Assembly: GCA_024280485.1 (NCBI GenBank)
Contig: JAJRQB010000013.1
Span: 26,178-90,177 of the forward strand
Reading direction: 5' to 3'
DNA from: Deltaproteobacteria bacterium
GTDB lineage: Bacteria > Desulfobacterota > Desulfuromonadia > Desulfuromonadales > Geopsychrobacteraceae
Length of the DNA: 64,000 nt
The first letter of the stretch is position 1, and the number at the start of each line of letters is the position of its first letter. Below the pieces are notes generated by a model. That model saw only the letters and a program-made list of their open reading frames with translations. It was not told the origin of the DNA and did not search any database. The position numbers and the translations under genes were made by a program. Positions 34,645 through 44,430 of the stretch are shown in pieces.

Positions 34645-35182
34645 CAATGTTGAACACTACACCTTCTCATCAACAGATGCCTTGTTTTTTGATACAAACA
34701 TATGGCTTTCAATTTATGGACCTGTACCATACCTGAGAAAACGATCTCAAAAATACTCATCATGTATGAGGGATGTCTTGGTGGCAGGAGCTAAAATCAA
34801 TATTGATTCCATGATAATATCTGAATTCATCAATAGATTTTCAAAGATTGAATTTGATCGGTTCAGTGGAAAGTTCAGCGGGAAATATAATAGCTACAAG
34901 GCCTTCAGGAATTCAAAAGACTTCAAGCCAACTGCTGAAGAAATATCGATTGCGGTTGGGAAAATATTAAAAAATTGCACCAAGTGCGAGATAGAATTCT
35001 CTGTAATCGATATGGGGGATTTGATGAATGAATTTGCAAATGGCGGTGTTGATTTCAATGACCAAATGCTAGCTGAATTATGTGCTAAACAAGGATTTAC
35101 ATTAGTGACGGATGATGGTGATTTCAAGTGTAGTCAAATTGAAATATTAACAGCCAATCCGAGATTGCTGATCAAAAAATAA
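34634..35182 (+). CDS. PIN-domain ribonuclease
   Basis: Predicted RNase of 182 residues. The PIN acidic centre is intact: D20 in LFFDTNIW, E64 in ISEFINRF, D140/D143 in VDFNDQML and D160/D161 in LVTDDGDF. Most VapC toxins are about 130 residues, so this is a longer variant with a middle insertion rich in Lys and Phe (residues 70-120). ATG 34634 lies inside the end of the STAS gene; an alternative ATG at 34619 would add five residues. There is no VapB-type antitoxin; the two preceding genes occupy its place and may control the nuclease. Confidence 0.8.
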   Translation: MTISNVEHYTFSSTDALFFDTNIWLSIYGPVPYLRKRSQKYSSCMRDVLVAGAKINIDSMIISEFINRFSKIEFDRFSGKFSGKYNSYKAFRNSKDFKPTAEEISIAVGKILKNCTKCEIEFSVIDMGDLMNEFANGGVDFNDQMLAELCAKQGFTLVTDDGDFKCSQIEILTANPRLLIKK

Positions 35183-35717
35183 CAAAATCACGTATTTCTA
35201 AAGAAGGGCTGTATTGCAACCAGGATTGGCTCGACCAAACTCATGTCAACAAGCCCCAAAAGAGCCTGCCCTCTTTTATCTAGTCCGCACATCCATTCCA
35301 TCCGACATCAGAAACCAGCCCCCTAGAACTATGGGATCGTGTCCCGGCCATCAAAAATCATGGAATTGCTTTTTGTCACAATTTAAGAACATTTTGGATA
35401 ATTCAGCCAGCGGCTTTTCTACTGGGTGGTCTTGGTTGTCCTGATGGTTCAGGCCATTGAATACATCTGACATTTCCTCTTCCGCCCACCAATGAACATC
35501 AAATCTTACATCAATAATCTGTAAGCAGCTGAAAATTAGTCATAACCAGAGAATTGCTTATCCTCTAGTGGTAATTATCTCGCATATTTAAGCGCGATTT
35601 ACTAGAATGCACAGCGTGAAATGTTGGAGGGACATTCACCCTTTCCTCCTTACATAGACCCCCAAATTTCAAAACAAAATTGTATACAGCTAAAACCAAA
35701 GTGAGCATCTGGTAAAT
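35183..35717. other. Gene-free stretch between PIN gene and BREX operon
   Basis: No strong gene. The minus strand carries a 62-codon open frame (35351-35539) whose product FDVHWWAEEEMSDVFNG onward looks protein-like; from the only ATG (35473, GAAGAGGAA upstream) it would give 40 residues. It may be a remnant or a tiny gene. The last ~200 nt must contain the BREX promoter. No WYL-type BrxR regulator is encoded here. Confidence 0.4.
35351..35473 (-). CDS. Possible 40-residue protein or gene remnant
   Basis: ATG 35473 to TGA 35351 encodes an acidic peptide beginning MSDVFNGLNHQDNQDHPVEK and ending KKQFHDF. A GGAAGAGGAA purine stretch lies immediately upstream but very close to the ATG. The frame is open and protein-like for 21 codons before this ATG, so it may be the 3' end of a lost gene. 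No family recognised. Confidence 0.25.
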   Translation of the reverse strand: MSDVFNGLNHQDNQDHPVEKPLAELSKMFLNCDKKQFHDF

Positions 35718-36518
35718 ATGGATCAAGTTCTGCCACGAGAAAATAATTATGACACCACTATTAATATTATCGGTGGGTTAAGAGACTGTGGCCTTCTTTA
35801 TGGGGCGATTGAGTCTCATTTCAACAAAGACGACTCTCTCCGTGAGCTGATATCAGAGAGAAATGAATTCAACCTTAGAACCGAGAAAAGTCGAACCCGT
35901 ATCGAACGAGCTATCAATGAATCTTTCCTCGATTTCAAAAGCCAAGATCACGAGGATTTAATTCAAAGCATATTCACTGGAAATGCACCTCTCCATGAAA
36001 AGCAGTTGATCCTGCTTTGGCAGTTTACTTTGTCCAATCGACTGTTCCGGGAAATCACTTTGCAGGTGTTTATCAAAGGGTATTTTTCAGGAAGAATAAA
36101 TCTGACAAAAGACGACATCATTGCTTATTTGAAAGAATTCCTGGTCCAAAATAAGCAGCTTGAGCTCGACTGGTCCGAAAGCACAATAAGCACTCTGTCA
36201 ACCAAGTACCTTAATCTCATGACGAAGTTTAACTTTCTTGAGGGGGCTCGCAAAAAATCATACCGACATACGAACATTTCATCAGAGTCGTTGGTTTTAT
36301 TCCTTTATTTTACCCAATTGTATGCGCCAAATAGCAGCAACATTTTGACAAATGATTTGCTGCCCCTCTCTTTTGTGACGCAAGAAGATATTCAGGATCG
36401 ACTCAAGAAGCTTTCAATTAAAGGCTTATTTAATATGAATTTCAACGGAGTTGCTTTGAACATCGAGTTAACCCATAGCTTTAAGGGGATCTGTAATGTC
36501 CTATATGGCCGACCATAA
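35718..36518 (+). CDS. brxA: BREX protein BrxA (DUF1819)
   Basis: Protein of 266 residues, first gene of the type I BREX operon. The helical core LSNRLFREITLQVFIKGYFSG...TKDDIIAYLKEFL matches BrxA. Structural work has described BrxA as a small helical DNA-binding protein. It is longer than the usual ~200 residues, with extra sequence at both ends. The brxB start overlaps its last 23 nt. Identification rests on the core motif plus the fully syntenic operon. Confidence 0.75.
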   Translation: MDQVLPRENNYDTTINIIGGLRDCGLLYGAIESHFNKDDSLRELISERNEFNLRTEKSRTRIERAINESFLDFKSQDHEDLIQSIFTGNAPLHEKQLILLWQFTLSNRLFREITLQVFIKGYFSGRINLTKDDIIAYLKEFLVQNKQLELDWSESTISTLSTKYLNLMTKFNFLEGARKKSYRHTNISSESLVLFLYFTQLYAPNSSNILTNDLLPLSFVTQEDIQDRLKKLSIKGLFNMNFNGVALNIELTHSFKGICNVLYGRP

Positions 36519-37044
36519 GCAAAAATTCGATGACCTGCAATACCACATAAAAAATCAAAATCAGTTAAGGAGGCAGGCTAATGGAGGCAACAGTATCCTT
36601 TTTTCCTGTCTGCCGGACGAAGAGCAACTCTACATAGAGCAAGCAAGAGAGCTGTATCAGGAAAAAGCTGAGTTTATAGATGTGAGCAAGTTGCTTGTGA
36701 AATTCATTGATGAGGAAGGGTGGGACTCCTTTGCTGAGTATTATCATGACTTCCAAAGCACGCCCCATTTAATTTTTCGATCAGATGATCCCTCCACGGA
36801 CTTGTTTGACATGATTATTGATGAAATTGAAATGTCCAGCAAGAATGACAAGATTCCATTCTTGGTAAGGACAGGTTGTCTCTTCGGGACAGGTATCGAA
36901 AATGTAAATATTATGGAGCACAAAACGGTCATGAATCTTCGACACCCGTTAGTGATCTTCTACCCCTCCCGAGTTGAAAACGACAACCTCTATTTTCTAA
37001 ATTTTAAGCATGCATCGAAATATCGCTGCACACTGGTTAATTAA
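36496..37044 (+). CDS. brxB: BREX protein BrxB (DUF1788)
   Basis: Protein of 182 residues. The C-terminal KIPFLVRTGCLFGTGIENVNIMEHK...HPLVIFYPSRVEND...KHASKYRC is the conserved BrxB block. An AAGGGGA site lies seven bases before ATG 36496. It overlaps brxA by 23 nt and sits 11 nt before brxC. BrxB is required for type I BREX defense; its biochemical role is not settled. Confidence 0.9.
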   Translation: MSYMADHKQKFDDLQYHIKNQNQLRRQANGGNSILFSCLPDEEQLYIEQARELYQEKAEFIDVSKLLVKFIDEEGWDSFAEYYHDFQSTPHLIFRSDDPSTDLFDMIIDEIEMSSKNDKIPFLVRTGCLFGTGIENVNIMEHKTVMNLRHPLVIFYPSRVENDNLYFLNFKHASKYRCTLVN

Positions 37045-37055
37045 GGGGCTTACTA

Positions 37056-40000
37056 ATGACTAAGATACATGAAATTTTGACTCTGGATCTCCAGGAAGAC
37101 ATTAAGAATGTCATCGACCTGGAAGACCGCTCCGAATTGGAAATTCAGCAGGAGCTGGAGTCTTATATCGTTACTGAAGGTATTAGCCGCCATCTTTACA
37201 ACTTCACCAATCAGTTCACCTCAAACATAAAAGAGACTGGTGTTTGGTTATCCGGGTTTTACGGTTCAGGAAAGTCTTACTTTGGGAAAATGCTGGGCTA
37301 TATCTTAGACAACCCAGTCATTAACGGCACTCCCGCGAGGGATCGATTCATGCTGCGGCTAAAGGGTGTGGCCGATGAAAATCTGATTGAGAATGCGATA
37401 CGCAATTTGGACTCCATCAACAGTCGTGTCGTCTTTCTGGATGTGGCCAAGCAGAATACAGATCGTGGCTTGGCTTTCACCCTGTTTGCCAACTTTTTGA
37501 AAAATCTTGGGTTCAGAGATGATATTTACGGATATATAGAGTTTGATCTCTTTATCGAGGGGAAATACGAAGAGTTTAAAAGCAAGGCAAAAGAGCTAGA
37601 AGGCAAGGAATGGAGTGAACTTAAAAAAAGCAACCGGCTAGTTGCCAAAGTCATGCGCAGTGTTTTTGGTTCAATGGGCTACAGCGAAGACGACTACAAA
37701 GACACTTATAAGGTTTACGACTCTGCTATCAATGATTTTTCTGCTAGCAAGTTCAAGGCTGAATTGGAGAAATATTTAAAATATAGTCCTGATGAGACAC
37801 TCGTCTTTGTTTTTGATGAAGCTAGCGAGGCGATCAGTCAGAAAAAATTTACCCTGCTGGATCTCGAAGGTATCAGCGAAGCGCTATCCAGCATCAGCGG
37901 TAAGGTATGGACGATTGCCATTGCACAGGAAAAACTGGATGATGTAATCAATAATGCCAATGTGAACCGCAGCCAGTTAACCAAAGTAACCGACCGGTTC
38001 AAAACTAAAATACACCTCGAAGCGACAGAGGTCGATGTCATTATCCGCAGTCGTTTGTTACAAAAAAAAGAGTCATATTTCACTGAGCTGGTTGACTACT
38101 ACAATGTGAATGAAGGTCTTGTACTGGATGCTACAAACCTGAAATCTGCTTTCCCGACAAAAACATCTTCCGCTGAAGAATTTGCAACCTATTACCCGTT
38201 TCATAAGTATCAGTTCGATGTTTTACAGAAATTTTTATTCAGTACAAACGCGCTGGTGGCAACGCAAATTGCCGCTCGTGGGATGATTATTACCACCTTC
38301 GACGTTCTTCGAAAGCAAATGCGCGATCAGGAATTGTTTGCCTTTACTCCAGGGTATGCCATCTGTACCGAAGCACAGACCGCACCTCCTGCAGATCTCG
38401 TGAATAAGTATGATACTGCCCGTAAAATCTTAATAGAGAGCAGCTCATTAGTCGAAGGAGAAAAACTGTTAAAGACGATCCATCTCCTTGCTGATTCTGA
38501 TGTCATTTCAGCGACAGTCGAAAATATAACAAAAAGCTACATCAGTGATATTAAGTCCTACTACAATATCAAACCGGAAATCGAAAAAGCTCTTCTCCTT
38601 TTGGTCGAAGCCAAGGTGCTGTTGTTTTCCAATAACAACTACAAAATCACCTCAGATCTTGAGGGAAAACTCCTTGAAGAGATGAAGGAGTTTGATGTCG
38701 AGCTCTTCAACAAAAAACGTTTCCTGATCAAATATATAAATAAATACAAGTTGTTTAATCCTGTAGCCACGTTTGTTGACGGTGCCGACTCTTTTAAGTT
38801 TAGCGTTCTGTCTGATCAGGATGATGAGCTGTGCAGCGTGGGAAGCAAACAGTTGAAGTTAACAGTTTACAGCCTGTTTAATATCAGTGAGAACAGACAG
38901 GATTTTATCGAGCAAGTAAAACTTGATACTCAATACAACAAAGATTTGCTTTCTTTGATCCCAGACAATAAAGATTTTTCCAGTATAGATAAGCTGATTG
39001 GCGAAATACGCCGTTACGATTACATGGAAGAAAAACATGAAAACGAAACAGATCCCATCAAACGGCAGATCATACGAGATTTTTCTCTGATCCGTGAGGA
39101 GAAGGAAAAGAACCTGCGGCTCAAAATTGAGGAGGCTTATAAAAATTCCTCCTTGGTCTACATGTTTGACGAGCACCTTCTGAATACCAATACCTTTAAA
39201 GGAACCATCAGTGATATCCAAGGTAAATTGGTAAAGAATATTTACACGAAAAGACTTGCGACCCAACTGTCAGAAGGGCTTGTGTCTAAGGTCTTCAGTA
39301 ATATGAAAGAGAACCTCAGCAAGCTTTTCTCGAGTGCTGACTTCAAGTTTTTCGATGCCAATGGGAACTTTACAGGCACCCACCTAAAAGTCGTCGAAGA
39401 AATTTCTGCCAAAATTAAATCTCATTATGTCGATGGAAAATCGCTGGAGGCTGATCTTTCTGGAGCGCCATGGGGATACTCTTTCGGCACCATTGTAACG
39501 ACGTTGGCAGCTCTTTTTCGAGCTGGTCGACTCTCAGTTAAATACAATGGTCAACCTCCCTGTTTCTCATCCCAAGATAAGTCTGTCCATGAGGCTTTTA
39601 CCAATGCGACGAAATTCAAGTCCGCATCCTTCAAAGCCATTACGGCCTCTTTAACAGCAGCTCAAAAGAACCAGGCGGTACAGTTGTTGATGGAGCTGGA
39701 CATTGAAAGCCACACCGGTCGCAAGGTTGATTGGAGCACCAGTGATTTCGACCTGGCAGATGCAGTCAAATTTATGGCAGAGCATTTCCTTGGCTCCTTG
39801 ACGACTCTTGATGACACTGTAGAGAACTTTGATTCACTTTTCCCAAATGTTGCAGCTCAAAAAAGTACCTTGCAAGGCTATTCCGGCAAGGTGACCGAAG
39901 GCAATTATATCGAAAAAGTGGAAAACCTTCTCAACAACGAAAACACGTATAAATCCTCTATTCAAGTCATTCTCAAAGCACAGAAATTCATCAAAAAGAA

Positions 40001-40685
40001 TTTCTCCAAGGTAAAAGACTTCAAACGTTTTATCAAAGAAGTCACAGACGAACTAAAAAAGGCTGATCGATCCGATGGTGTGGTTCAGGATGCTCATGAA
40101 GAATTCATGAGGCTTTACAAACAGGATATGGTCAAGAATTTTGCGCAGCTTCAGCAACAAGCGCAAATAGTGAAAGACAGCTACTTCATATTGATCAAAA
40201 CCGCTGCCTCCGGTATGTCACACGAATATCAGTTGTTGCAGGGGAAGGTGGATGCGGCTCTTAATAAACTTAAGCAGAATTTTCCTGCCGATCTGAACAG
40301 GAACCAGCAAAGCAAGCTGAATGCTCTCAAGCGCTACAGTGCGGATAGAGCCATTGACGAGCCAAACCTGGAATACTCCATCACCTGTAAAAATTGTGGA
40401 TACACTCTTTCCGACATTCTGAACTACACAGCCCTTGCTCCGACAAAAGGAAGCGAGCTGTTGATCATTGAAAGTAGCTTCATTGCCGAAGCTCCACCGC
40501 AACCCGAACCTGATGCAGATCCTGATAAACCAATACCACCGAAACCTCCACGCAAAATCCGGTTTCAAGTGCCCGGCAAGGTGATGACAGTGCAAGATTA
40601 CAAGTCCCTGCTGACATCTCAGCTCACTGCACTGGCGGCAGCAAATCCAGAAGAAGAGATCGAGCTGGACATTGAAACCCTATAA
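37056..40685 (+). CDS. brxC: BREX ATPase BrxC
   Basis: Very large P-loop ATPase of 1209 residues. Walker A is GFYGSGKS at residues 67-74 and Walker B is LVFVFDEASE near residue 250. The N-terminal EILTLDLQEDIKNVIDLED is typical. Long coiled-coil-like segments occur around 670-720 and 960-1090, and the C-terminus has a CKNCGYTL knuckle followed by a proline-rich linker (PQPEPDADPDKPIPPKPP). It is expected to be a core energy-using component of the BREX complex that blocks phage DNA replication. Length fits type I BrxC. Confidence 0.93.
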   Translation: MTKIHEILTLDLQEDIKNVIDLEDRSELEIQQELESYIVTEGISRHLYNFTNQFTSNIKETGVWLSGFYGSGKSYFGKMLGYILDNPVINGTPARDRFMLRLKGVADENLIENAIRNLDSINSRVVFLDVAKQNTDRGLAFTLFANFLKNLGFRDDIYGYIEFDLFIEGKYEEFKSKAKELEGKEWSELKKSNRLVAKVMRSVFGSMGYSEDDYKDTYKVYDSAINDFSASKFKAELEKYLKYSPDETLVFVFDEASEAISQKKFTLLDLEGISEALSSISGKVWTIAIAQEKLDDVINNANVNRSQLTKVTDRFKTKIHLEATEVDVIIRSRLLQKKESYFTELVDYYNVNEGLVLDATNLKSAFPTKTSSAEEFATYYPFHKYQFDVLQKFLFSTNALVATQIAARGMIITTFDVLRKQMRDQELFAFTPGYAICTEAQTAPPADLVNKYDTARKILIESSSLVEGEKLLKTIHLLADSDVISATVENITKSYISDIKSYYNIKPEIEKALLLLVEAKVLLFSNNNYKITSDLEGKLLEEMKEFDVELFNKKRFLIKYINKYKLFNPVATFVDGADSFKFSVLSDQDDELCSVGSKQLKLTVYSLFNISENRQDFIEQVKLDTQYNKDLLSLIPDNKDFSSIDKLIGEIRRYDYMEEKHENETDPIKRQIIRDFSLIREEKEKNLRLKIEEAYKNSSLVYMFDEHLLNTNTFKGTISDIQGKLVKNIYTKRLATQLSEGLVSKVFSNMKENLSKLFSSADFKFFDANGNFTGTHLKVVEEISAKIKSHYVDGKSLEADLSGAPWGYSFGTIVTTLAALFRAGRLSVKYNGQPPCFSSQDKSVHEAFTNATKFKSASFKAITASLTAAQKNQAVQLLMELDIESHTGRKVDWSTSDFDLADAVKFMAEHFLGSLTTLDDTVENFDSLFPNVAAQKSTLQGYSGKVTEGNYIEKVENLLNNENTYKSSIQVILKAQKFIKKNFSKVKDFKRFIKEVTDELKKADRSDGVVQDAHEEFMRLYKQDMVKNFAQLQQQAQIVKDSYFILIKTAASGMSHEYQLLQGKVDAALNKLKQNFPADLNRNQQSKLNALKRYSADRAIDEPNLEYSITCKNCGYTLSDILNYTALAPTKGSELLIIESSFIAEAPPQPEPDADPDKPIPPKPPRKIRFQVPGKVMTVQDYKSLLTSQLTALAAANPEEEIELDIETL

Positions 40686-40698
40686 CAGGACCTAATTG

Positions 40699-43600
40699 AT
40701 GAAGCTTTCAGAACATGTAGATAAAATTCGTACCCTAATTGAGGGGACCTTTGACAAACAGTTCTCCCGGCTAGGGATTGGTGTGTCTAAACAGATCGAA
40801 CTGGATAAATTGCCGCAGGAGCTACATGCCAAGCGCCAGCGTTTTGAAGAGATACTGGAAAGCCATGTCGGCGAAACCGGTTGCTACAAGAATGCCCGTG
40901 AAAAAGCGGTGGACGAGCTGACCTTTACCCTCTTTAACCGCATCGCGGCGATCAAGGTGATGGAAGCCTCCAGCCTCTTTCCGCCGATCATCACCAAGCA
41001 ACCTGAACATGGGGATCGCTCTTTTGGCCATAAAGCCTGGCTGGAAATGCGGCCCGATATGCGTAGCGAAGAGTTGGAAGGTATTCGGGAATATATCAAG
41101 CATGCTTTCAACGAGCTTGGCGAAACTTTGCCGTTATACAGCAGGAGTTATCCCTATGCTCTACTGCCAGATGCCATCAGCCTCAATGAAATCATCGATG
41201 CATTTAATGCCATAGAGAAAGACCCGCAGATAGAAGACGGGATCTGGCAGAGTGATGACATTCTTGGCTGGCTCTATGAAAGCTACAACAATGCCAAAAA
41301 GGTGGCCTTTAAGGAAAGTAAGGCAAAGACCGAATATGACAAGGTGTCGATCCAGTCGCAGGTTTACACTCCACGTTGGGTGGTGCAGTTTCTGGTGGAG
41401 AACTCACTGGGCAAGCTTTACCTGGAGATGTATCCCGATTCTGAGATCAAAAGCCAATACAAAATTGCTAATGCTCCTAAAACCCAGGAGCGCAAGCCCA
41501 AGCCTTTGCAAGAGATTAAGCTGATCGACCCATCCTGCGGTTCAGGCAATTTCTTGCTCTATGCGTTTGATCTTTTCTATGCACTTTACCTGGATCAGAT
41601 TGAAAACTATGGGGCAGATTATGATGAATATGAAATCCCCAAGCTGATCATTGAGAACAACCTGCATGGTATCGACCTGGATGACCGAGCCATTCAGTTG
41701 GCACAGCTTGGACTTTACATCAAAGCCCGCAAAAAACACCGTTCAATCGGTAGCCTGAAGTTCAATGTTGTCTCATCTGACTTTTACCTGCCAGATTATG
41801 AAGAAGCTAGGCACATCTTTGAAGAAGGGACCAAGCTTGACCAGAGTCAGAAAGACTTGATTTCTGATATCTGGGGAGATCTTCAATATGCTTATAAATT
41901 TGGGTCGTTGATCAAGATTGGAGAGAAATTAAAGGCGCGAATCGAATTCCTGTCTGCAAAGCACAACGCAGGTGAAGCCAACCTGTTTGAGCTCGGTGAA
42001 ATAAATCACCATGAAGATTTTGCCGTCACTTTCTTTGACAATTTGAAGGCCGCTGTAGATAGGTATGCTCAGCAGAAGGGTAGTACCTTTCTCATGAGCA
42101 AAACACGGGATGCCATCACCTTTCTGGAATTACTTACCACCGAATACGATGTGGCAACTGCCAATCCGCCGTATACAGACAGTTCTGATTTTGGACCAAA
42201 ACTCAAAAAGTTTATCGAGAATAACTATAAAAAACCCTACAAGTTCCACACCAATCTTTATGCTACTTTTATCAAGTGTTGTTATGAATTTGTTGGCGTT
42301 AGTGGTGTAGTTGCGATGGTTCATCCACCGACATTTATGTATATAAAGTCATTTGAAGATGTGCGTAAATTCATTGTTGAAAAAAATCATATTGATTTGT
42401 TTGTAGAATGGGGTTTCTTAGGGATGTTTAACCCTAAAGTTAGGGTTGATTCATCTATGTATGTTTTGAAAAAAGGCACATCTGATAAAGATTCAAAATT
42501 CATTAAGCTAAATCATATTTATGAAGGAAAACGATATGATGCTTTTATTGAAGCCTATAATGATCTTATTGAATGCAGGAATAGTGACAAGACTTTCATG
42601 TTAGATCAGTCAAAGCTTAAACTTATCCCTTCATACCCATTTATATATTGGATTTCAGATGAGTTTAGAGAAAGGTTTATGAGCCAAACTGTTGAGAATA
42701 TTGGTGCAGCTAAGCCAGGACTACAAACAGGATCAAATGAAAGGTTTTTACGTTTCTGGTGGGAATTGGACAGAAAGGATTTTTTTAAGGAAAAAGACGA
42801 TAAAAAGAAATGGGTAAACTATGCAAAAGGTGGCGATTATAATAAATGGTCAGGGAACCTTTGGTTAAAGGTAAACTGGGAGGATGACGGCTATGAAATT
42901 AAAAATTTTCTTGACGAAAAAGGAAAACAAAAATCAAGACCACAGAATAGGCAGTATTATTTTAAGGAAGGGATAACCTACTCAGCAACTGGTGGCAAGC
43001 CGTCGTTTAGAATCTTGCCAGAGAACAGTATTTTTGATGTTGGTGGTGCAAGTATTTTCGTGAATAAAGGTCAATCGCCATATTATGCAATTGCTTTGTT
43101 GAATAGTAAGGTTACACATTATATTTTAGATTGCCTTAACCCTACATCTAACATCCAAAAGGGCGACATTGACCGTCTGTTATACTTTGAAGATCAAGAC
43201 AATAAGTTTTTAATTGAAGAATTGTCAAAGTTTAATATTCGCGTTAAGGAAGATTTGTTTAAATACTCAATCCTTGAAGAGGGAGATTATATTTCACCTA
43301 TTGTTGAATATGATAACAATTCTTTGCATCAGAATATCGCGGATTATCTTAACTATGAAAATTCAATAAACGCAATAATCATTTGCTCTGAATCAATAAT
43401 AGATGATGTGGTTATACGTTCATTTAATTTTCCCGAAATAGATAAAAAATCAATTATTGACAGCCAGGGAGAGAGTCTTGGTTCGTTGCCTCTGCTTAAA
43501 GAGGCAAAGGAAGAATACCTTAAAGAAATTGGTGCTTTTAATGTCCCTAGCTCTATTGCTGAACACATTTCATCCCTTCAAATACAGGCTCTGGGTCAAG

Positions 43601-44418
43601 AGACAAGACAAAAAATAATCAGTGAATTTGAGAAATTATATCAAGACAACTATAATCTTGAGTCATTTTGTAAACAAGAAGTCAGACAAAATCCTCTTTT
43701 CGAAAATATTAATCCAATCAACATATGGTATTTATTTAAAAAAAGTAATTACATTCCCAAGCAACGTTTAAACGATCTTGCCATGGAGTTTTTGGTCGAT
43801 TTGATTCGAGAAATTATGATGGAAGATGAAGACGGCATTATTCCGCTGATTCCTAATGCAGGAGAGAGTGTGCTTCTGGACCGCATTGAAGATAAGTTTC
43901 GTGAAAAAGGTTTTAGTTCTGCTCAATTCTCCGGTTTTGATTTGCTTTTGGGGCGACCCCTCAATGATTACATCAACAAAAAACTCTTCATGACTTTTAC
44001 AGACCACTTGAATTTATTTCAATATTTACCCAAGACGCCTTTCCTCTGGCATCTCTCCAGCGGCCCAGAACAGGGCTTTGATTGCTACATAATTATCTAC
44101 AAATGGAGCCGAGACAAACTCATGCGACTCCGCTCTGTCTATATCGAACACAGGGAGCGGGCACTGATTAACAAACAGAGTGACTTGTCTGGTAACGAGA
44201 GTGCCGATGCACAGAACGAGAGGGAGCGAATCTCTAAACAGCTTAGGGAAATAGAAACCTTTAAAGTCAAAATTGACGAATTGCTGGCTGAAGGTTACGA
44301 CCCGATCCTCGACGATGGTGTGGCTAAAAATATCGCACCATTACAGAAAAAAGGAATGATTCCCTACGAAGTTCTCAATGTGGGACAGCTCAAAAAATAC
44401 TTGAATGCGGACTGGTAG
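40699..44418 (+). CDS. pglX: BREX adenine-specific DNA methyltransferase PglX
   Basis: N6-adenine methyltransferase of 1239 residues that marks self DNA and sets BREX specificity. SAM motif I is DPSCGSGNF from D277, and the catalytic NPPY is at residues 489-492 (TANPPYTDS). The region from about 42290 to 43760 (after NPPY) is markedly A+T-rich, for example 17 of 60 bases G+C at 43381-43440 against 29 of 60 at 41041-41100, suggesting an exchanged target-recognition segment. I start at ATG 40699 with AGGA eight bases upstream; TTG 40696 is possible. No internal stop is present, so the gene is intact. Confidence 0.93.
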   Translation: MKLSEHVDKIRTLIEGTFDKQFSRLGIGVSKQIELDKLPQELHAKRQRFEEILESHVGETGCYKNAREKAVDELTFTLFNRIAAIKVMEASSLFPPIITKQPEHGDRSFGHKAWLEMRPDMRSEELEGIREYIKHAFNELGETLPLYSRSYPYALLPDAISLNEIIDAFNAIEKDPQIEDGIWQSDDILGWLYESYNNAKKVAFKESKAKTEYDKVSIQSQVYTPRWVVQFLVENSLGKLYLEMYPDSEIKSQYKIANAPKTQERKPKPLQEIKLIDPSCGSGNFLLYAFDLFYALYLDQIENYGADYDEYEIPKLIIENNLHGIDLDDRAIQLAQLGLYIKARKKHRSIGSLKFNVVSSDFYLPDYEEARHIFEEGTKLDQSQKDLISDIWGDLQYAYKFGSLIKIGEKLKARIEFLSAKHNAGEANLFELGEINHHEDFAVTFFDNLKAAVDRYAQQKGSTFLMSKTRDAITFLELLTTEYDVATANPPYTDSSDFGPKLKKFIENNYKKPYKFHTNLYATFIKCCYEFVGVSGVVAMVHPPTFMYIKSFEDVRKFIVEKNHIDLFVEWGFLGMFNPKVRVDSSMYVLKKGTSDKDSKFIKLNHIYEGKRYDAFIEAYNDLIECRNSDKTFMLDQSKLKLIPSYPFIYWISDEFRERFMSQTVENIGAAKPGLQTGSNERFLRFWWELDRKDFFKEKDDKKKWVNYAKGGDYNKWSGNLWLKVNWEDDGYEIKNFLDEKGKQKSRPQNRQYYFKEGITYSATGGKPSFRILPENSIFDVGGASIFVNKGQSPYYAIALLNSKVTHYILDCLNPTSNIQKGDIDRLLYFEDQDNKFLIEELSKFNIRVKEDLFKYSILEEGDYISPIVEYDNNSLHQNIADYLNYENSINAIIICSESIIDDVVIRSFNFPEIDKKSIIDSQGESLGSLPLLKEAKEEYLKEIGAFNVPSSIAEHISSLQIQALGQETRQKIISEFEKLYQDNYNLESFCKQEVRQNPLFENINPINIWYLFKKSNYIPKQRLNDLAMEFLVDLIREIMMEDEDGIIPLIPNAGESVLLDRIEDKFREKGFSSAQFSGFDLLLGRPLNDYINKKLFMTFTDHLNLFQYLPKTPFLWHLSSGPEQGFDCYIIIYKWSRDKLMRLRSVYIEHRERALINKQSDLSGNESADAQNERERISKQLREIETFKVKIDELLAEGYDPILDDGVAKNIAPLQKKGMIPYEVLNVGQLKKYLNADW

Positions 44419-44430
44419 AGGGGACTAGGC

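Noticed and set aside
35214..35444. Plus-strand open frame of 76 codons starting TTG
   Set aside because: Low-complexity product with no ribosome site; the opposite strand carries a more protein-like frame.
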